This document shows, piece after piece, positions 31,656-39,928 of a stretch of 64,000 nt of DNA; the stretch's first letter is position 1; each line of letters opens with the position of its first letter. The translations under genes and the position numbers were made by a program. The notes under the pieces were generated by a model that saw nothing but the letters and a program-made list of their open reading frames with translations, was not told the DNA's origin and did no database searches. The stretch comes from Halobacillus litoralis (GTDB lineage Bacteria; Bacillota; Bacilli; Bacillales; Halobacillaceae): positions 744,001-808,000 of the forward strand of contig NZ_JAIVKN010000001.1 in assembly GCF_020524025.1 (NCBI RefSeq), read 5' to 3'.

Positions 31656-32309
31656 GTGAGGAAGATTGCCATTGTTGGAGGCGGACCGAAAGAATACATT
31701 CCTGATTTAGTGCCCTACAATAAAGAAAATTATCTATGGATAGGGGCCGATCAGGGGGCAGAGGTATTAATAGAAAACGGCATAGCACCTGACTTAGCCA
31801 TAGGTGATTTTGACTCCGTCACAGAAGCCTCGTTTGCAAAAATTAAGGAACAGGCAGAAAGAGTGGTTACCTATCCCGATGAAAAAGACGAGACCGACTT
31901 GGAGTTAGCCGTAAATGAGGCACTGGAAAGAGAAGCTCAGCATATCCTATTATTCGGAGTGACAGGGGGAAGAATGGATCACTCCCAGGCGAACATACAG
32001 CTTCTTTATCCTCTTATGCAAAGAAAGGTGAAAGGGACGGTCATTGACCGGCAGAACCAAGTGGAAATAGTCACTCATGGAGAACATACCATCAAAGCGG
32101 ATGAGCAATATCCTTATATTTCTTTTTTACCGGTAACGCTGGATGTTAAGGATCTTACTCTTCATGGGTTTTATTATCCCCTGCAAAGAGCTTATCTTCC
32201 TTTTGGCTCCACCTTGTGCATTTCAAATCGACTGATTGAAGATACGGGTACTTTTTCTTTTGAGTCAGGCATACTCTTAGTAATAAGAAGTACAGACTTG
32301 AATGAATAA
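31656..32309 (+). CDS. thiN: Thiamine pyrophosphokinase
   Basis: Transfers pyrophosphate from ATP to thiamine to make the cofactor thiamine diphosphate. The 217 residues carry IAIVGGG at the start, [26 protein letters not shown] split over residues 28-53, DETDLELA near 76 and GVTGGRMDHSQANI near 99, all typical of the TPK family. GTG 31656 is preferred because AAAGGA (31642-31647) lies at proper spacing; ATG 31647 would begin inside that site. It lies between rpe and spoVM, as in B. subtilis. Confidence 0.94.
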   Translation: MRKIAIVGGGPKEYIPDLVPYNKENYLWIGADQGAEVLIENGIAPDLAIGDFDSVTEASFAKIKEQAERVVTYPDEKDETDLELAVNEALEREAQHILLFGVTGGRMDHSQANIQLLYPLMQRKVKGTVIDRQNQVEIVTHGEHTIKADEQYPYISFLPVTLDVKDLTLHGFYYPLQRAYLPFGSTLCISNRLIEDTGTFSFESGILLVIRSTDLNE

Positions 32310-32358
32310 AGGATGAAGAAGGGAGTTCGCATTAGTTCACATAGGAGGAGGGGGCTCT

Positions 32359-32439
32359 TTGAAGTTTTATACGATCAAACTCCCACGGTTCGTTGGGGGT
32401 ATAGTGCGCGCAGTCATAAGTACTTTTAAAAAAGATTAG
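32359..32439 (+). CDS. spoVM: Stage V sporulation protein M
   Basis: A 26-residue amphipathic peptide that marks the curved forespore membrane and anchors the spore coat through SpoIVA. The sequence starts MKFYTIKLPRFVGG and ends in FKKD. From memory B. subtilis SpoVM differs at only a handful of positions and the diagnostic Pro at position 9 is kept. Translation starts at TTG 32359 after AGGAGGAGGGG. It sits between thiN and rpmB as in B. subtilis. The gene shows that this organism is a spore former; it is expected to be under sigma-E, but I could not fix a promoter. Confidence 0.95.
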   Translation: MKFYTIKLPRFVGGIVRAVISTFKKD

Positions 32440-32447
32440 GAAAATGC

Positions 32448-32555
32448 AGCCGTGCTTTCCCTGAGAAGGGGAGGAATCAGGTGAGGCTTGAGATTCAGTC
32501 TCCTGGTGAAAGCGAACCTTCACAGGGAATGGCGCGAAAGCTTGGCACTAGGGCT
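32448..32555 (+). ncRNA. Candidate structured RNA downstream of spoVM
   Basis: The 108 bases can fold into one closed multi-branch structure. The outer stem is AGCC/GGCT plus GTGC/GCAC (32448-32455 with 32545-32555, three-base bulge). Inside are TTCCCTG/CAGGGAA (32457-32463 with 32523-32529), a 9-bp arm GGAG-GAATC with GATTC-CTCC (32470-32478 with 32492-32503), a small arm TGAA/TTCA (32507-32522) and a GC-GAAA-GC tetraloop hairpin (32534-32541). A perfect terminator follows at 32575. It carries no ORF on its own strand that I credit and matches no riboswitch class I could recall. Pairing was done by hand. Confidence 0.5.
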
Positions 32556-32574
32556 TTAATACTCATTGTATACA

Positions 32575-32606
32575 AAAAAAGCACCCGGAATTCCGGGTGC
32601 TTTTTT
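32575..32606. terminator. Bidirectional terminator between spoVM/RNA and rpmB
   Basis: A perfect 32-bp palindrome: six A, a GC-rich core and six T on both strands. It ends transcription from spoVM and the candidate RNA on the plus strand and from rpmB on the minus strand. Confidence 0.93.
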
Positions 32607-32633
32607 GAGAGCATTTACGCTCTTTAGTGAACA

Positions 32634-32822
32634 TTATACGCGTTGTACTTTGCCAGACTTAAGTTCACGTGCTGTAACGTAAGCTTTTTGAGGCTTACCA
32701 TCCACAAGGATGCGAACTTTTTGTACATTTGCTTTAAATTTACGTTTATTAGCGTTCATCGCGTGTGAACGGTGGTTACCTGAACGTGTACCTTTTCCAG
32801 ATACTACACTTCTTCGTGCCAT
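32634..32822 (-). CDS. rpmB: 50S ribosomal protein L28
   Basis: Component of the large ribosomal subunit. The 62 residues equal the B. subtilis length and keep the order [34 protein letters not shown] and LKSGKVQRV. The Cys pair of the zinc-binding (C+) form is absent, so this is the zinc-free type, as the Val and Ser near residues 5-7 show. ATG 32822 follows AACAGGAGGG; the frame is open a little further upstream. It is transcribed against its neighbours, as in B. subtilis. Confidence 0.97.
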   Translation of the reverse strand: MARRSVVSGKGTRSGNHRSHAMNANKRKFKANVQKVRILVDGKPQKAYVTARELKSGKVQRV

Positions 32823-33017
32823 GAAAATCCCTCCTGTTACATACATAAATCATCAGATACTTAGTAACTTTATCATACAGACTGGTTGTTTGCAATAATC
32901 TCAGCACAATTATATCAAGAATTTTTTCTTGACAGATAGAATGAATTGTTACACAGTATAATAGGGATATCCGGCTCATTTTCTTATCTTGAACGAGAAA
33001 TTCATAAGCTCATCTTG

Positions 33018-33026
33018 TGTTATAAT
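33018..33026 (+). promoter_or_regulatory. Extended -10 promoter of yloU-yloV
   Basis: TGTTATAAT (33018-33026) is a perfect extended -10 element 36 bp before the yloU start. A matching -35 box is not evident. Confidence 0.55.
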
Positions 33027-33062
33027 AAGGAGAGAAAATGAGGAATATAAAGGAGGATCTAT

Positions 33063-33425
33063 ATGTCCGTTGATTTAAATAATAAATATGGCCATATAAC
33101 TATAAGCAATGATGTCATTTCAACAATTGCCGGAGGAGCAGCCGTAGAATGCTACGGAATTGTCGGCATGGCCTCTAAAAATCAGATTCGCGACGGCCTA
33201 TCTGAAATGCTCCGCAAAGAGAATTTTTCAAGAGGCGTTGTTGTCAGACAGGATGAAGATCGCCTCCATATTGATATGTATATTATTGTGAGCTACGGGA
33301 CGAAGATTTCAGAAGTTGCTCATAATGTTCAATCACAAGTGAAATACACATTAAACAAAACAGTCGGATTGTCCGTTGATTCTGTAAATATCTTTATTCA
33401 GGGAGTCCGCGTGACAAGCGAGTAG
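33063..33425 (+). CDS. yloU: Asp23/Gls24 family protein YloU
   Basis: A 120-residue cytoplasmic member of the Asp23/Gls24 (DUF322) envelope stress family. It starts MSVDLNNKYGHITISNDVISTIAGGAA in pieces typical of the family, and holds VECYGIVGMASKN near residue 28 and VNIFIQGVRV at the end. Its role is not well defined; family members associate with membrane stress and, by genome neighbourhood, with the fatty acid kinase encoded next. ATG 33063 follows AAAGGAGG. Confidence 0.93.
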   Translation: MSVDLNNKYGHITISNDVISTIAGGAAVECYGIVGMASKNQIRDGLSEMLRKENFSRGVVVRQDEDRLHIDMYIIVSYGTKISEVAHNVQSQVKYTLNKTVGLSVDSVNIFIQGVRVTSE

Positions 33426-33455
33426 GGTGCGGTTGTAGTCAAAGGAGGAAGTAAC

Positions 33456-35123
33456 GTGACGTTACAAAAGTTAGACGGCAAAACATTAGCCGAGATGATT
33501 TTACAAGGAGCTCATCATTTGAACAAGAATTCTCAAATGATTGATGCATTAAATGTTTTCCCTGTCCCGGATGGAGATACTGGTACAAATATGAATTTGT
33601 CCATGACATCTGGTGCCGAAGAAGTGAAAACAGTAGACCAAAACCATGCAGGTGAGGTCGCTAAATCCCTTTCCAAGGGTCTGTTAATGGGGGCACGTGG
33701 AAATTCGGGTGTGATCCTTTCTCAGATTTTCCGTGGTTTTTCTAAGGCTGTGGAAGAGAAGGAAGTTCTAACGACGAAGGACTTTTCTGATGCTTTACAG
33801 GGAGGAGTCACAACGGCTTATAAAGCAGTTATGAAGCCTGTAGAAGGCACGATTCTGACCGTTGCAAGAGAAGCGGCTGAAGCATCCGTTGAGCTTGCAG
33901 AAAATGAAAGTGATTTCATTCCGTTCATTGAAGGAGTCGTAGAAGCTGCGAAAAAATCCTTGAAAGGAACACCGGACCTGCTTCCTGTTCTTAAAGAAGT
34001 AGGCGTGGTCGACAGCGGCGGACAAGGTCTTGTGACGATCTATGAAGGTTTTCTTGCTAATCTAAAAGGTGAAGAGCTTCCTGATATTGACGAAACGGTC
34101 TCCATGGATGAGATGGTCAGTGCTGAACACCATAAATTAGCTCAGGATTTCATGAACACAGAAGATATTGAATTTGGCTATTGTACCGAGTTCATGGTTA
34201 AATTTGAAGAAGATAAGCTGAAAGAAAACCCTTATGATGAAGAGGCTTTTCGTAACCAGCTGAGTGAAATCGGGGATTCACTTCTCGTCGTTTCCGATGA
34301 AGATCTGATAAAAGTTCATGTGCATGCGGAGTATCCGGGTAAAGCCATGACGCTTGGCCAGAAATATGGCAGCTTGATCAATATGAAAATTGAAAATATG
34401 CGTGAACAACATACATCCATTGTCGGAGATAAGAAGAAAGCCAAGCCGAAGAGTGAAGAGAAGGCTCCTTACGGCATTGTAACGGTCAGCATGGGTGATG
34501 GGATTAAGAAACTGTTTGAAAGTCTTGGAGCGACCGTTGTCATTCAAGGGGGACAGACGATGAACCCTAGTACTCAGGACTTGTCTGAGGCTATTAAAGA
34601 AGCACATGCAGAGCGTGTTTTCCTTCTTCCTAACAATAAGAACATCATCATGGCAGCAGAACAGGCGGCAGAAATTGCTGAAGTGGAAGTGGCTGTGATC
34701 CCAACTAAAACCATTCCTCAAGGGATGAGTGCGCTGCTTGGATTTAACCCGGAAGCAGACCTTGAAACAAATAAAGAGGAAATGAGTAACCTGATGTCTG
34801 AAGTGAAGACAGGTCAGATCACATATGCTGTCAGAGATACACAAATTGATGGCTTAAACATTGAAAAAGACCACTTCATGGGAATCGCTGAGGGCAAAAT
34901 ATCTGCTACAGATAAAGACGCCTTAACGACGGCAAAAACACTGTTGAATCAAATGATTGATGAAGATGAAGATGAAATCCTGACCATTCTTACAGGTGAA
35001 GGCGTTGACGAAAGCGACGTCTCTGAATTGGAAAGTTTTATCGAAGAGACATTTGAAGATTTAGAGATTGAAATCCACAAGGGTGGACAACCAATCTATG
35101 CCTACATCTTCTCTATTGAATAA
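33456..35123 (+). CDS. yloV: Fatty acid kinase-like DAK2 domain protein YloV (FakA family)
   Basis: The 555 residues follow the FakA plan: an N-terminal DhaL/DAK2 nucleotide-binding domain (about 1-205) with INVFPVPDGDTGTN-type motif near residue 28 and GARGNSGVILSQ near 78, a middle domain and a DegV-like C-terminal domain from about 330. In Staphylococcus FakA phosphorylates exogenous fatty acids bound to FakB for lipid synthesis; the same role here is by family. GTG 33456 follows AAAGGAGG. It is in one unit with yloU and ends at a strong terminator. Confidence 0.93.
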   Translation: MTLQKLDGKTLAEMILQGAHHLNKNSQMIDALNVFPVPDGDTGTNMNLSMTSGAEEVKTVDQNHAGEVAKSLSKGLLMGARGNSGVILSQIFRGFSKAVEEKEVLTTKDFSDALQGGVTTAYKAVMKPVEGTILTVAREAAEASVELAENESDFIPFIEGVVEAAKKSLKGTPDLLPVLKEVGVVDSGGQGLVTIYEGFLANLKGEELPDIDETVSMDEMVSAEHHKLAQDFMNTEDIEFGYCTEFMVKFEEDKLKENPYDEEAFRNQLSEIGDSLLVVSDEDLIKVHVHAEYPGKAMTLGQKYGSLINMKIENMREQHTSIVGDKKKAKPKSEEKAPYGIVTVSMGDGIKKLFESLGATVVIQGGQTMNPSTQDLSEAIKEAHAERVFLLPNNKNIIMAAEQAAEIAEVEVAVIPTKTIPQGMSALLGFNPEADLETNKEEMSNLMSEVKTGQITYAVRDTQIDGLNIEKDHFMGIAEGKISATDKDALTTAKTLLNQMIDEDEDEILTILTGEGVDESDVSELESFIEETFEDLEIEIHKGGQPIYAYIFSIE

Positions 35124-35130
35124 AAATCTG

Positions 35131-35156
35131 AAGCAGCCCTTTTTTGAGGGCTGCTT
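35131..35156. terminator. Terminator between yloV and the TauE gene
   Basis: A 10-bp perfect stem (35131-35140 with 35147-35156) is followed by seven T in all. It lies between convergent genes and may serve both, though the minus-strand side has no T run beyond the arm. Confidence 0.88.
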
Positions 35157-35159
35157 TTT

Positions 35160-36053
35160 TTATGCCTGATTGCGGATTGCAGCTGTGCGGGTCATTTTTA
35201 TATAGTTTCGTACAGAAAAGATGAGTGCTGCAATATACCCGGACAGGAATAGCGAGTAGATCAGAAAGAGCGCTGTTCCATTCAACCCGGTATACATAAG
35301 CAGGGTTCTCAGGTTTGTTAAAATAATAAACCCTCCAGCAGCTACACCAAGGACAAGAGAAGGCATAATTTTAACAAGCCACGCAGCTATCGGGGCTGCA
35401 ATGACACCCCCGATAACAAAAGAAAAAACGAGCAGCCAGCTGAACTGTTCCCATCCCAGGAAAATGAAGAAGCCAAGGGTTGCAGATAAGGTTACGATAA
35501 ATTCACTTGTGTCTACGGTTCCAATGACTTTTCTTGGAGCAATTCCCTCGTTTGAAAGAAGGACAGGTGTATTGACCGGCCCCCATCCTCCGCCTCCAAT
35601 AGCATCAAGGAATCCACCTGCAAACCCAAGCGGGTAAATAAACCGCTTCTTGAAAGGCTTTCTTTTTGCAGGTTTGCGATGACCCTGATTCAAATATAGA
35701 AAGCGGAAAACGATATATACGCCCAATCCTAATAAGAACACAGATATGTAGGGGCGTATGAAATCACCTGAAATCCTACTTAATAATGCCGCACCTAAGA
35801 AAGCACTGACTGCTCCTGGAAGGGCAAGTGTCAGAACGAGGCGTTTATCAACGTTTCCAAATTTATAATGGGAAAATCCTGAAGCAGCAGTTGTCGCAAT
35901 TTGTGAAAAATGAATGGAGGCTGAAGCGACGGCAGGCGACAGTCCATAGGCAAGTAATATAGAGGAAGAACTCAGCCCAAACCCCATTCCTAATGCTCCA
36001 TCCATAAGCTGGGCAAAGAATCCGACCAATGCGAAAAGTAATAACTTTTTCAA
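35160..36053 (-). CDS. TauE/SafE-family anion transporter (putative sulfite or sulfate carrier)
   Basis: A 297-residue membrane protein with eight predicted membrane segments and the internal repeat of the TauE/SafE family: GFFAQLMDGALGMGFGLSSS near residue 11 and GFAGGFLDAIGGGGWGP near 148. The family moves sulfite, sulfoacetate or related anions. Translation starts at TTG 36053 with GGAGAGG upstream on the minus strand. Its leader carries a complete S-box riboswitch, and it diverges from the S-box-controlled cysH operon, which lacks the usual cysP sulfate permease. A part in sulfur-anion transport is therefore likely; direction and substrate are not shown. Confidence 0.85.
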   Translation of the reverse strand: MKKLLLFALVGFFAQLMDGALGMGFGLSSSSILLAYGLSPAVASASIHFSQIATTAASGFSHYKFGNVDKRLVLTLALPGAVSAFLGAALLSRISGDFIRPYISVFLLGLGVYIVFRFLYLNQGHRKPAKRKPFKKRFIYPLGFAGGFLDAIGGGGWGPVNTPVLLSNEGIAPRKVIGTVDTSEFIVTLSATLGFFIFLGWEQFSWLLVFSFVIGGVIAAPIAAWLVKIMPSLVLGVAAGGFIILTNLRTLLMYTGLNGTALFLIYSLFLSGYIAALIFSVRNYIKMTRTAAIRNQA

Positions 36054-36130
36054 ACGAAACCTCTCCTTTTTCTATTAAACATATGAGTTTACTTGGTTTT
36101 AGGTGAAAAGAGGTTTCTAAATAATGAATA

Positions 36131-36262
36131 AAAAAACCTCTTCAAGGAGAAGAGGTTTTATCTTCTCCTTATCTCTCAGAACGTAGTCTGCTGGAATGAG
36201 CACCTTTAAACAGGTTGCTGCGGGATCATAAGACCAGATTCCTCCCCCGGCTCTTTATAAGG
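36131..36262 (-). promoter_or_regulatory. SAM (S-box) riboswitch of the TauE gene
   Basis: Read on the minus strand, CCTTAT...ATAAGG forms P1 (36262 with 36167). Between them lie AGAG..GG.GGAGG, CTGG, GATCCCGCAGCAACC, GGTGCTCATTCCAGCA and GAGAGATAAG, the S-box core in order. A terminator with an 11-bp stem and a T run (36159-36131) follows. GGAGAAG at the end of the aptamer can pair with CTTCTCC in the terminator arm as antiterminator. SAM should stop transcription of the carrier. Confidence 0.92.
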
Positions 36263-36368
36263 ATGTGTATGTATGAATTTATATTATTCAAAGCTAAAGG
36301 ACCTCAGAACATTTGTCAAGAGATGACAAAAAGAAGTAACAGAAAAGTTGTAATATTTAGAAAGGGTG

Positions 36369-36397
36369 TTGACATATCCTTAAAACAGGAATAATAT
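36369..36397 (+). promoter_or_regulatory. Sigma-A promoter of the cysH operon
   Basis: A perfect TTGACA (36369-36374), a 17-bp spacer and TAATAT (36392-36397) lie 40 bp upstream of the riboswitch. I saw no obvious CymR or CysL site, but could not search for one. Confidence 0.85.
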
Positions 36398-36436
36398 TTG
36401 TATCAATTAGTTTTTTCAGAAAACTTCAGCAGCTTT

Positions 36437-36601
36437 TTCTTATCTAGAGAGGTGGAGGGACTGGCCCTTGGAAGCCTCGGCAACGGATCTCATGATACTG
36501 TGCCAATTCCAGCGAGTGCAGGAGCACTTGGAAAGATAAGAAGATGGTTCTTTACTTTGACTAGTAAATACCTTTCTTCTTATCCAAGATGAAAGGTATT
36601 T
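36437..36601 (+). promoter_or_regulatory. SAM (S-box) riboswitch of the cysH operon
   Basis: The aptamer (36437-36542) has P1 TTCTTATC/GATAAGAA, AGAGAGGTGGAGGGACTGGCC, GGCAAC and GCCAATTCCAGC in canonical order. The terminator (36566-36576 with 36591-36601, then TTTG) has CTTCTTATC in its loop side, which can pair with GATAAGAAG of P1 to form the antiterminator. SAM binding frees the terminator and turns the operon off. B. subtilis cysH has an S-box leader too. Confidence 0.96.
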
Positions 36602-36629
36602 TTGTTTGATTTTGAGAAAGGAGGGGCCC

Positions 36630-37355
36630 ATGAATACTAAGCCGACATATGAACATTTCACCGGTGATCCCTTTGAAAAGGAACAGCCGAAGGACGAAAC
36701 AAAGGGAGCCTTTCGAGTTATTGAGTGGGCTTATAAACAATATGGCTCTGATATTGTGTATGCCTGCAGCTTTGGAGCAGAGGGAATCGTTCTGATTGAT
36801 CTGATCTCCAAGGTGAAGCCGGATGCTGACGTCGTATTTTTAGATACAGATCTGCATTTTCAAGAGACCTATGACTTAATTGAAAAAGTGAAAAAGAGAT
36901 ACCCGAAACTACGAATTCATATGAAAAAACCTGATCTGACCCTGGAACAACAGTCGGAACAATATGGCTCTGCCCTATGGAAACGAAAGCCGGACCAGTG
37001 CTGCGCCATTCGTAAAATTAAACCACTTGAAGATGCACTTGCTGGTGCTGTCGCCTGGATTTCCGGGCTCAGGCGTGAACAATCACTAAGTAGAAGCCAT
37101 ACCAACTTTGTCAATAAGGATGAACGCTTCCATTCTGTTAAAGTATGTCCACTTATTTACTGGACATGGGAAGACGTATGGGATTATATCCGACTAAATA
37201 GCTTGGATTACAATGAATTGCACGATCAAGGGTATCCGAGCGTTGGGTGTATCCCATGTACAGCTAAAGCCGTCGGTGATGACCGGTCCGGAAGATGGCA
37301 GGGATTTAACAAAACAGAATGCGGCCTGCACACACCGCGATCAGACGATCAATAA
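36630..37355 (+). CDS. cysH: Assimilatory adenylyl-sulfate (APS/PAPS) reductase
   Basis: Reduces activated sulfate to sulfite with thioredoxin. The 241 residues carry the [4Fe-4S] cysteine set of the APS-reducing type: a CC pair in [11 protein letters not shown] (near residue 127) and CIPC in [10 protein letters not shown] (near 208). The catalytic Cys lies in TECGLH near the C-terminus. ATG 36630 follows AAAGGAGGGG; the frame is open to 36606 without a ribosome site. It heads the operon directly after the S-box. In B. subtilis cysP follows it; here sat does. By family it may use both APS and PAPS. Confidence 0.95.
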   Translation: MNTKPTYEHFTGDPFEKEQPKDETKGAFRVIEWAYKQYGSDIVYACSFGAEGIVLIDLISKVKPDADVVFLDTDLHFQETYDLIEKVKKRYPKLRIHMKKPDLTLEQQSEQYGSALWKRKPDQCCAIRKIKPLEDALAGAVAWISGLRREQSLSRSHTNFVNKDERFHSVKVCPLIYWTWEDVWDYIRLNSLDYNELHDQGYPSVGCIPCTAKAVGDDRSGRWQGFNKTECGLHTPRSDDQ

Positions 37356-37371
37356 TTGAGGAGGAATACAC

Positions 37372-38517
37372 ATGTCTATTATCCAGCCACATGGAGGAAC
37401 ATTAATTAACCGATTCAAAAAAAATACTTTAAAGGAGCTTCCTGCTGACAAAATTGAACTCGATTCCATGGCTCTAAGTGATATTGATTTGATTGCCAAC
37501 GGGGCTTATAGTCCGCTCGAAGGATTTTTGAACCAGGAAGATTACGAGGCCGTTGTAAATGGACTTCGTTTAAAGGATGGAACACCATGGAGTATTCCGA
37601 TTACCCTGCCGGTCAGCGCTGAACAGGCAGGGACACTGGGAGAAAAAGCTCAGCTTGTTCATAACGGAACATTATACGGTGTCATCACGATTACTGATAT
37701 TTTCAAACCGGAAAAAGAAAAAGAAGCAGAAAAAGTGTATTTGACAACGGATCCTGCCCACCCCGGGGTGAAAAAGTTATTGGATCGTCCAGATCATTAT
37801 GTCGGAGGAAAGATTGAAGTTTTTCAAAGACCTCCTAGAGAACATGGTGATCAATATTACCTGGATCCGGTTGAATCAAGGGCGCATTTTCAGGAGTTAG
37901 GCTGGAAAAAGGTTGTAGGATTTCAGACGAGAAATCCTGTACATAGGGCTCATGAATACATCCAGAAAGCCGCGCTTGAAACGGTTGACGGGCTATTCTT
38001 AAATCCACTGGTTGGAGAGACAAAGAGTGACGACATCCCAAGTGATGTGCGAATGAAGAGCTACCGGGTATTGCTCGACAATTATTATCCCAAGGACCGT
38101 GTAACACTTGCTGTTTTCAATGCAGCTATGCGCTATGCAGGTCCGAGAGAGGCCATTTTCCATGCAATTGTAAGGAAGAATTTCGGGTGTTCACATTTTA
38201 TTGTCGGCCGCGATCATGCCGGTGTCGGTAATTATTATGGAACGTACGATGCACAGAAGATTTTCAGCGAATTTGATGAAGAGGAATTAGAGATTACTCC
38301 TTTATTCTTTGAACACAGTTTTTACTGCAATGCCTGTGAAGCCATGGCTTCTCATAAAACGTGTCCACATGAGAAGGAAAATCACGTCATCTTATCGGGA
38401 ACGAAAGTACGGGAACTCCTTCGTAAAGGTGAAAAGCCACCTAAAACCTTCAGTCGACCGGAAGTTGTCGACATACTCATTGAAGGCATGCAGGAGCAGG
38501 CGGAAGTGAAAGGGTGA
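37372..38517 (+). CDS. sat: Sulfate adenylyltransferase
   Basis: Makes APS from sulfate and ATP. The 381 residues match the single-subunit bacterial enzyme (382 in B. subtilis). The ATP-binding motifs are intact: [13 protein letters not shown] near residue 183 and [12 protein letters not shown] near 280. Cysteines in [17 protein letters not shown] near 315 form the usual zinc-type region. ATG 37372 follows GAGGAGG. The 3' end lies 5 bp before the chosen cysC start. Confidence 0.96.
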   Translation: MSIIQPHGGTLINRFKKNTLKELPADKIELDSMALSDIDLIANGAYSPLEGFLNQEDYEAVVNGLRLKDGTPWSIPITLPVSAEQAGTLGEKAQLVHNGTLYGVITITDIFKPEKEKEAEKVYLTTDPAHPGVKKLLDRPDHYVGGKIEVFQRPPREHGDQYYLDPVESRAHFQELGWKKVVGFQTRNPVHRAHEYIQKAALETVDGLFLNPLVGETKSDDIPSDVRMKSYRVLLDNYYPKDRVTLAVFNAAMRYAGPREAIFHAIVRKNFGCSHFIVGRDHAGVGNYYGTYDAQKIFSEFDEEELEITPLFFEHSFYCNACEAMASHKTCPHEKENHVILSGTKVRELLRKGEKPPKTFSRPEVVDILIEGMQEQAEVKG

Positions 38518-38522
38518 AGAAC

Positions 38523-39134
38523 ATGTCAACGAATATAACCTGGCACAATACAACAGTTGAAAAAGGCGATTATCGAAAGAAGAATGGTCATCACAGCGGC
38601 GTTCTATGGTTTACCGGATTGTCTGGATCCGGTAAATCAAGCATTGCCAACCAGCTGAATAAGCTTCTTTATGAAAAAGGAGTCCAGACCTATCTGCTGG
38701 ACGGTGATAATGTACGTCACGGACTCAATCATGATTTAGGATTTAATGAAGCAGACAGAAAAGAAAACATCCGGCGCATTGGCGAGGTTGCCAAATTGTT
38801 TGCTGACAGCGGAACAATCGTCCTAACAGCTTTTATTTCTCCATATCAGGAAGACCGGGACGGTGTAAGAGCATTACTTGGAGAAAATGAATTCCTGGAA
38901 ATCCATGTAGATTGTCCGTTAAGCGCTTGTGAAAAACGCGATCCTAAAGGGTTATATAAAAAAGCAAGGGCTGGAGAAATAAAAGGATTCACAGGCATCG
39001 ATGCCCCTTATGAGTCCCCGGATAAACCAGAGGCGGTTGTGAAATCCGATCAGTTCAATGTCCAGGAATGTGCAGAACAGATCCTGACACTCCTGGAAGA
39101 TAAAAACTGGATTAAAGGAAAGGAGGGCGCATAA
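38523..39134 (+). CDS. cysC: Adenylyl-sulfate kinase
   Basis: Phosphorylates APS to PAPS. The P-loop GLSGSGKSSIAN is near residue 31, followed by LDGDNVRHGLNHDLGF near 57 and FISPYQEDRD near 102. The 203 residues fit the family. ATG 38523 lies 6 nt after AAAGGGTG; an in-frame GTG at 38514 sits inside that site. Together with an iron-sulfur CysH, the enzyme allows sulfate reduction from either APS or PAPS, as in B. subtilis. Confidence 0.96.
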   Translation: MSTNITWHNTTVEKGDYRKKNGHHSGVLWFTGLSGSGKSSIANQLNKLLYEKGVQTYLLDGDNVRHGLNHDLGFNEADRKENIRRIGEVAKLFADSGTIVLTAFISPYQEDRDGVRALLGENEFLEIHVDCPLSACEKRDPKGLYKKARAGEIKGFTGIDAPYESPDKPEAVVKSDQFNVQECAEQILTLLEDKNWIKGKEGA

Positions 39135-39911
39135 ATGTCGAAAGTCTATATTGTCGGCGCAGGGCCTGGAGATTATGACTTAATAACGGTGAAAGGATTA
39201 AAGTCAATTCAGAAAGCAGACGTCATCCTGTACGACCGCTTAATTAATCAGGAACTGCTTGACGAAGCAAAAGAGGGAGCAGAACTCATTTTCTGTGGCA
39301 AACGTCCAGATCATCATGCATTATCCCAGTCGACAATCAATCACCTGCTTTGTAAATATGCACTGCAGGGCAAGGTAGTGACGAGGTTAAAAGGCGGTGA
39401 TCCATTCGTATTTGGACGCGGAGGCGAAGAAGCTGAAGAACTTACCAAACGCGCCATTCCTTATGAAATCGTTCCAGGGATAACTTCAGGAATCGCAGCA
39501 CCGGCGTATGCGGGTATTCCTGTCACTCATAGAGAATACAGTTCTTCTGTTGCTTTTATTTCTGGTGTAAGCAGACAGGGCGCTGATGAAGAAGCCTATT
39601 GGGAACGTGTTGTGAAAAGTATGGATACCTTATGCATCTATATGGGCGTCCGGAAACTTCCGGAAATATGTGAAAGGCTCATTAAGTACGGCCGTTCGAT
39701 CGATACTCCAATTGCCCTTGTACAATCTGGTACGACTCCTGACCAAAAAACAGTCACGGGTACAATCGACACCATCATTGAGAGATCAAAAGATATTCAA
39801 AATCCGGCTATGATTATTGTAGGCGATGTCGTTCAATTAAGAGATAAACTACAGTGGTTTGAACATTCAGTAGATATAAAACAAGAGACAGTTCAATCTG
39901 TTGTCGGCTGA
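39135..39911 (+). CDS. sumT: Uroporphyrinogen-III C-methyltransferase
   Basis: SAM-dependent double methylation of uroporphyrinogen III to precorrin-2, the first step of siroheme synthesis. The 258 residues show VYIVGAGPGDYDLITVKG (in two parts at residues 3-20), YDRLIN, RLKGGDPFVFGRGGEE near 84 and the PGITSGIAAPAYAGIPVTHRE region near 114. It abuts the cysC stop after AAAGGAGG. Siroheme is needed by CysI at the end of the operon. Equivalent to ylnD/cobA. Confidence 0.95.
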   Translation: MSKVYIVGAGPGDYDLITVKGLKSIQKADVILYDRLINQELLDEAKEGAELIFCGKRPDHHALSQSTINHLLCKYALQGKVVTRLKGGDPFVFGRGGEEAEELTKRAIPYEIVPGITSGIAAPAYAGIPVTHREYSSSVAFISGVSRQGADEEAYWERVVKSMDTLCIYMGVRKLPEICERLIKYGRSIDTPIALVQSGTTPDQKTVTGTIDTIIERSKDIQNPAMIIVGDVVQLRDKLQWFEHSVDIKQETVQSVVG

Positions 39912-39928
39912 AGATAGGAGGGATAAGG

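Noticed and set aside
32332-32523. A 63-codon minus-strand frame over spoVM and the RNA candidate
   Set aside because: It is antisense to spoVM, has no ribosome site, and the structured fold explains the sequence better.
32929-32962. TTGACA and TATAAT before yloU as a sigma-A promoter
   Set aside because: The spacer is 22 bp, too long; the extended -10 at 33018 is a better candidate.
34278-34844. A 188-codon minus-strand frame in yloV
   Set aside because: It is antisense to a conserved gene and has no ribosome site or recognisable domain.
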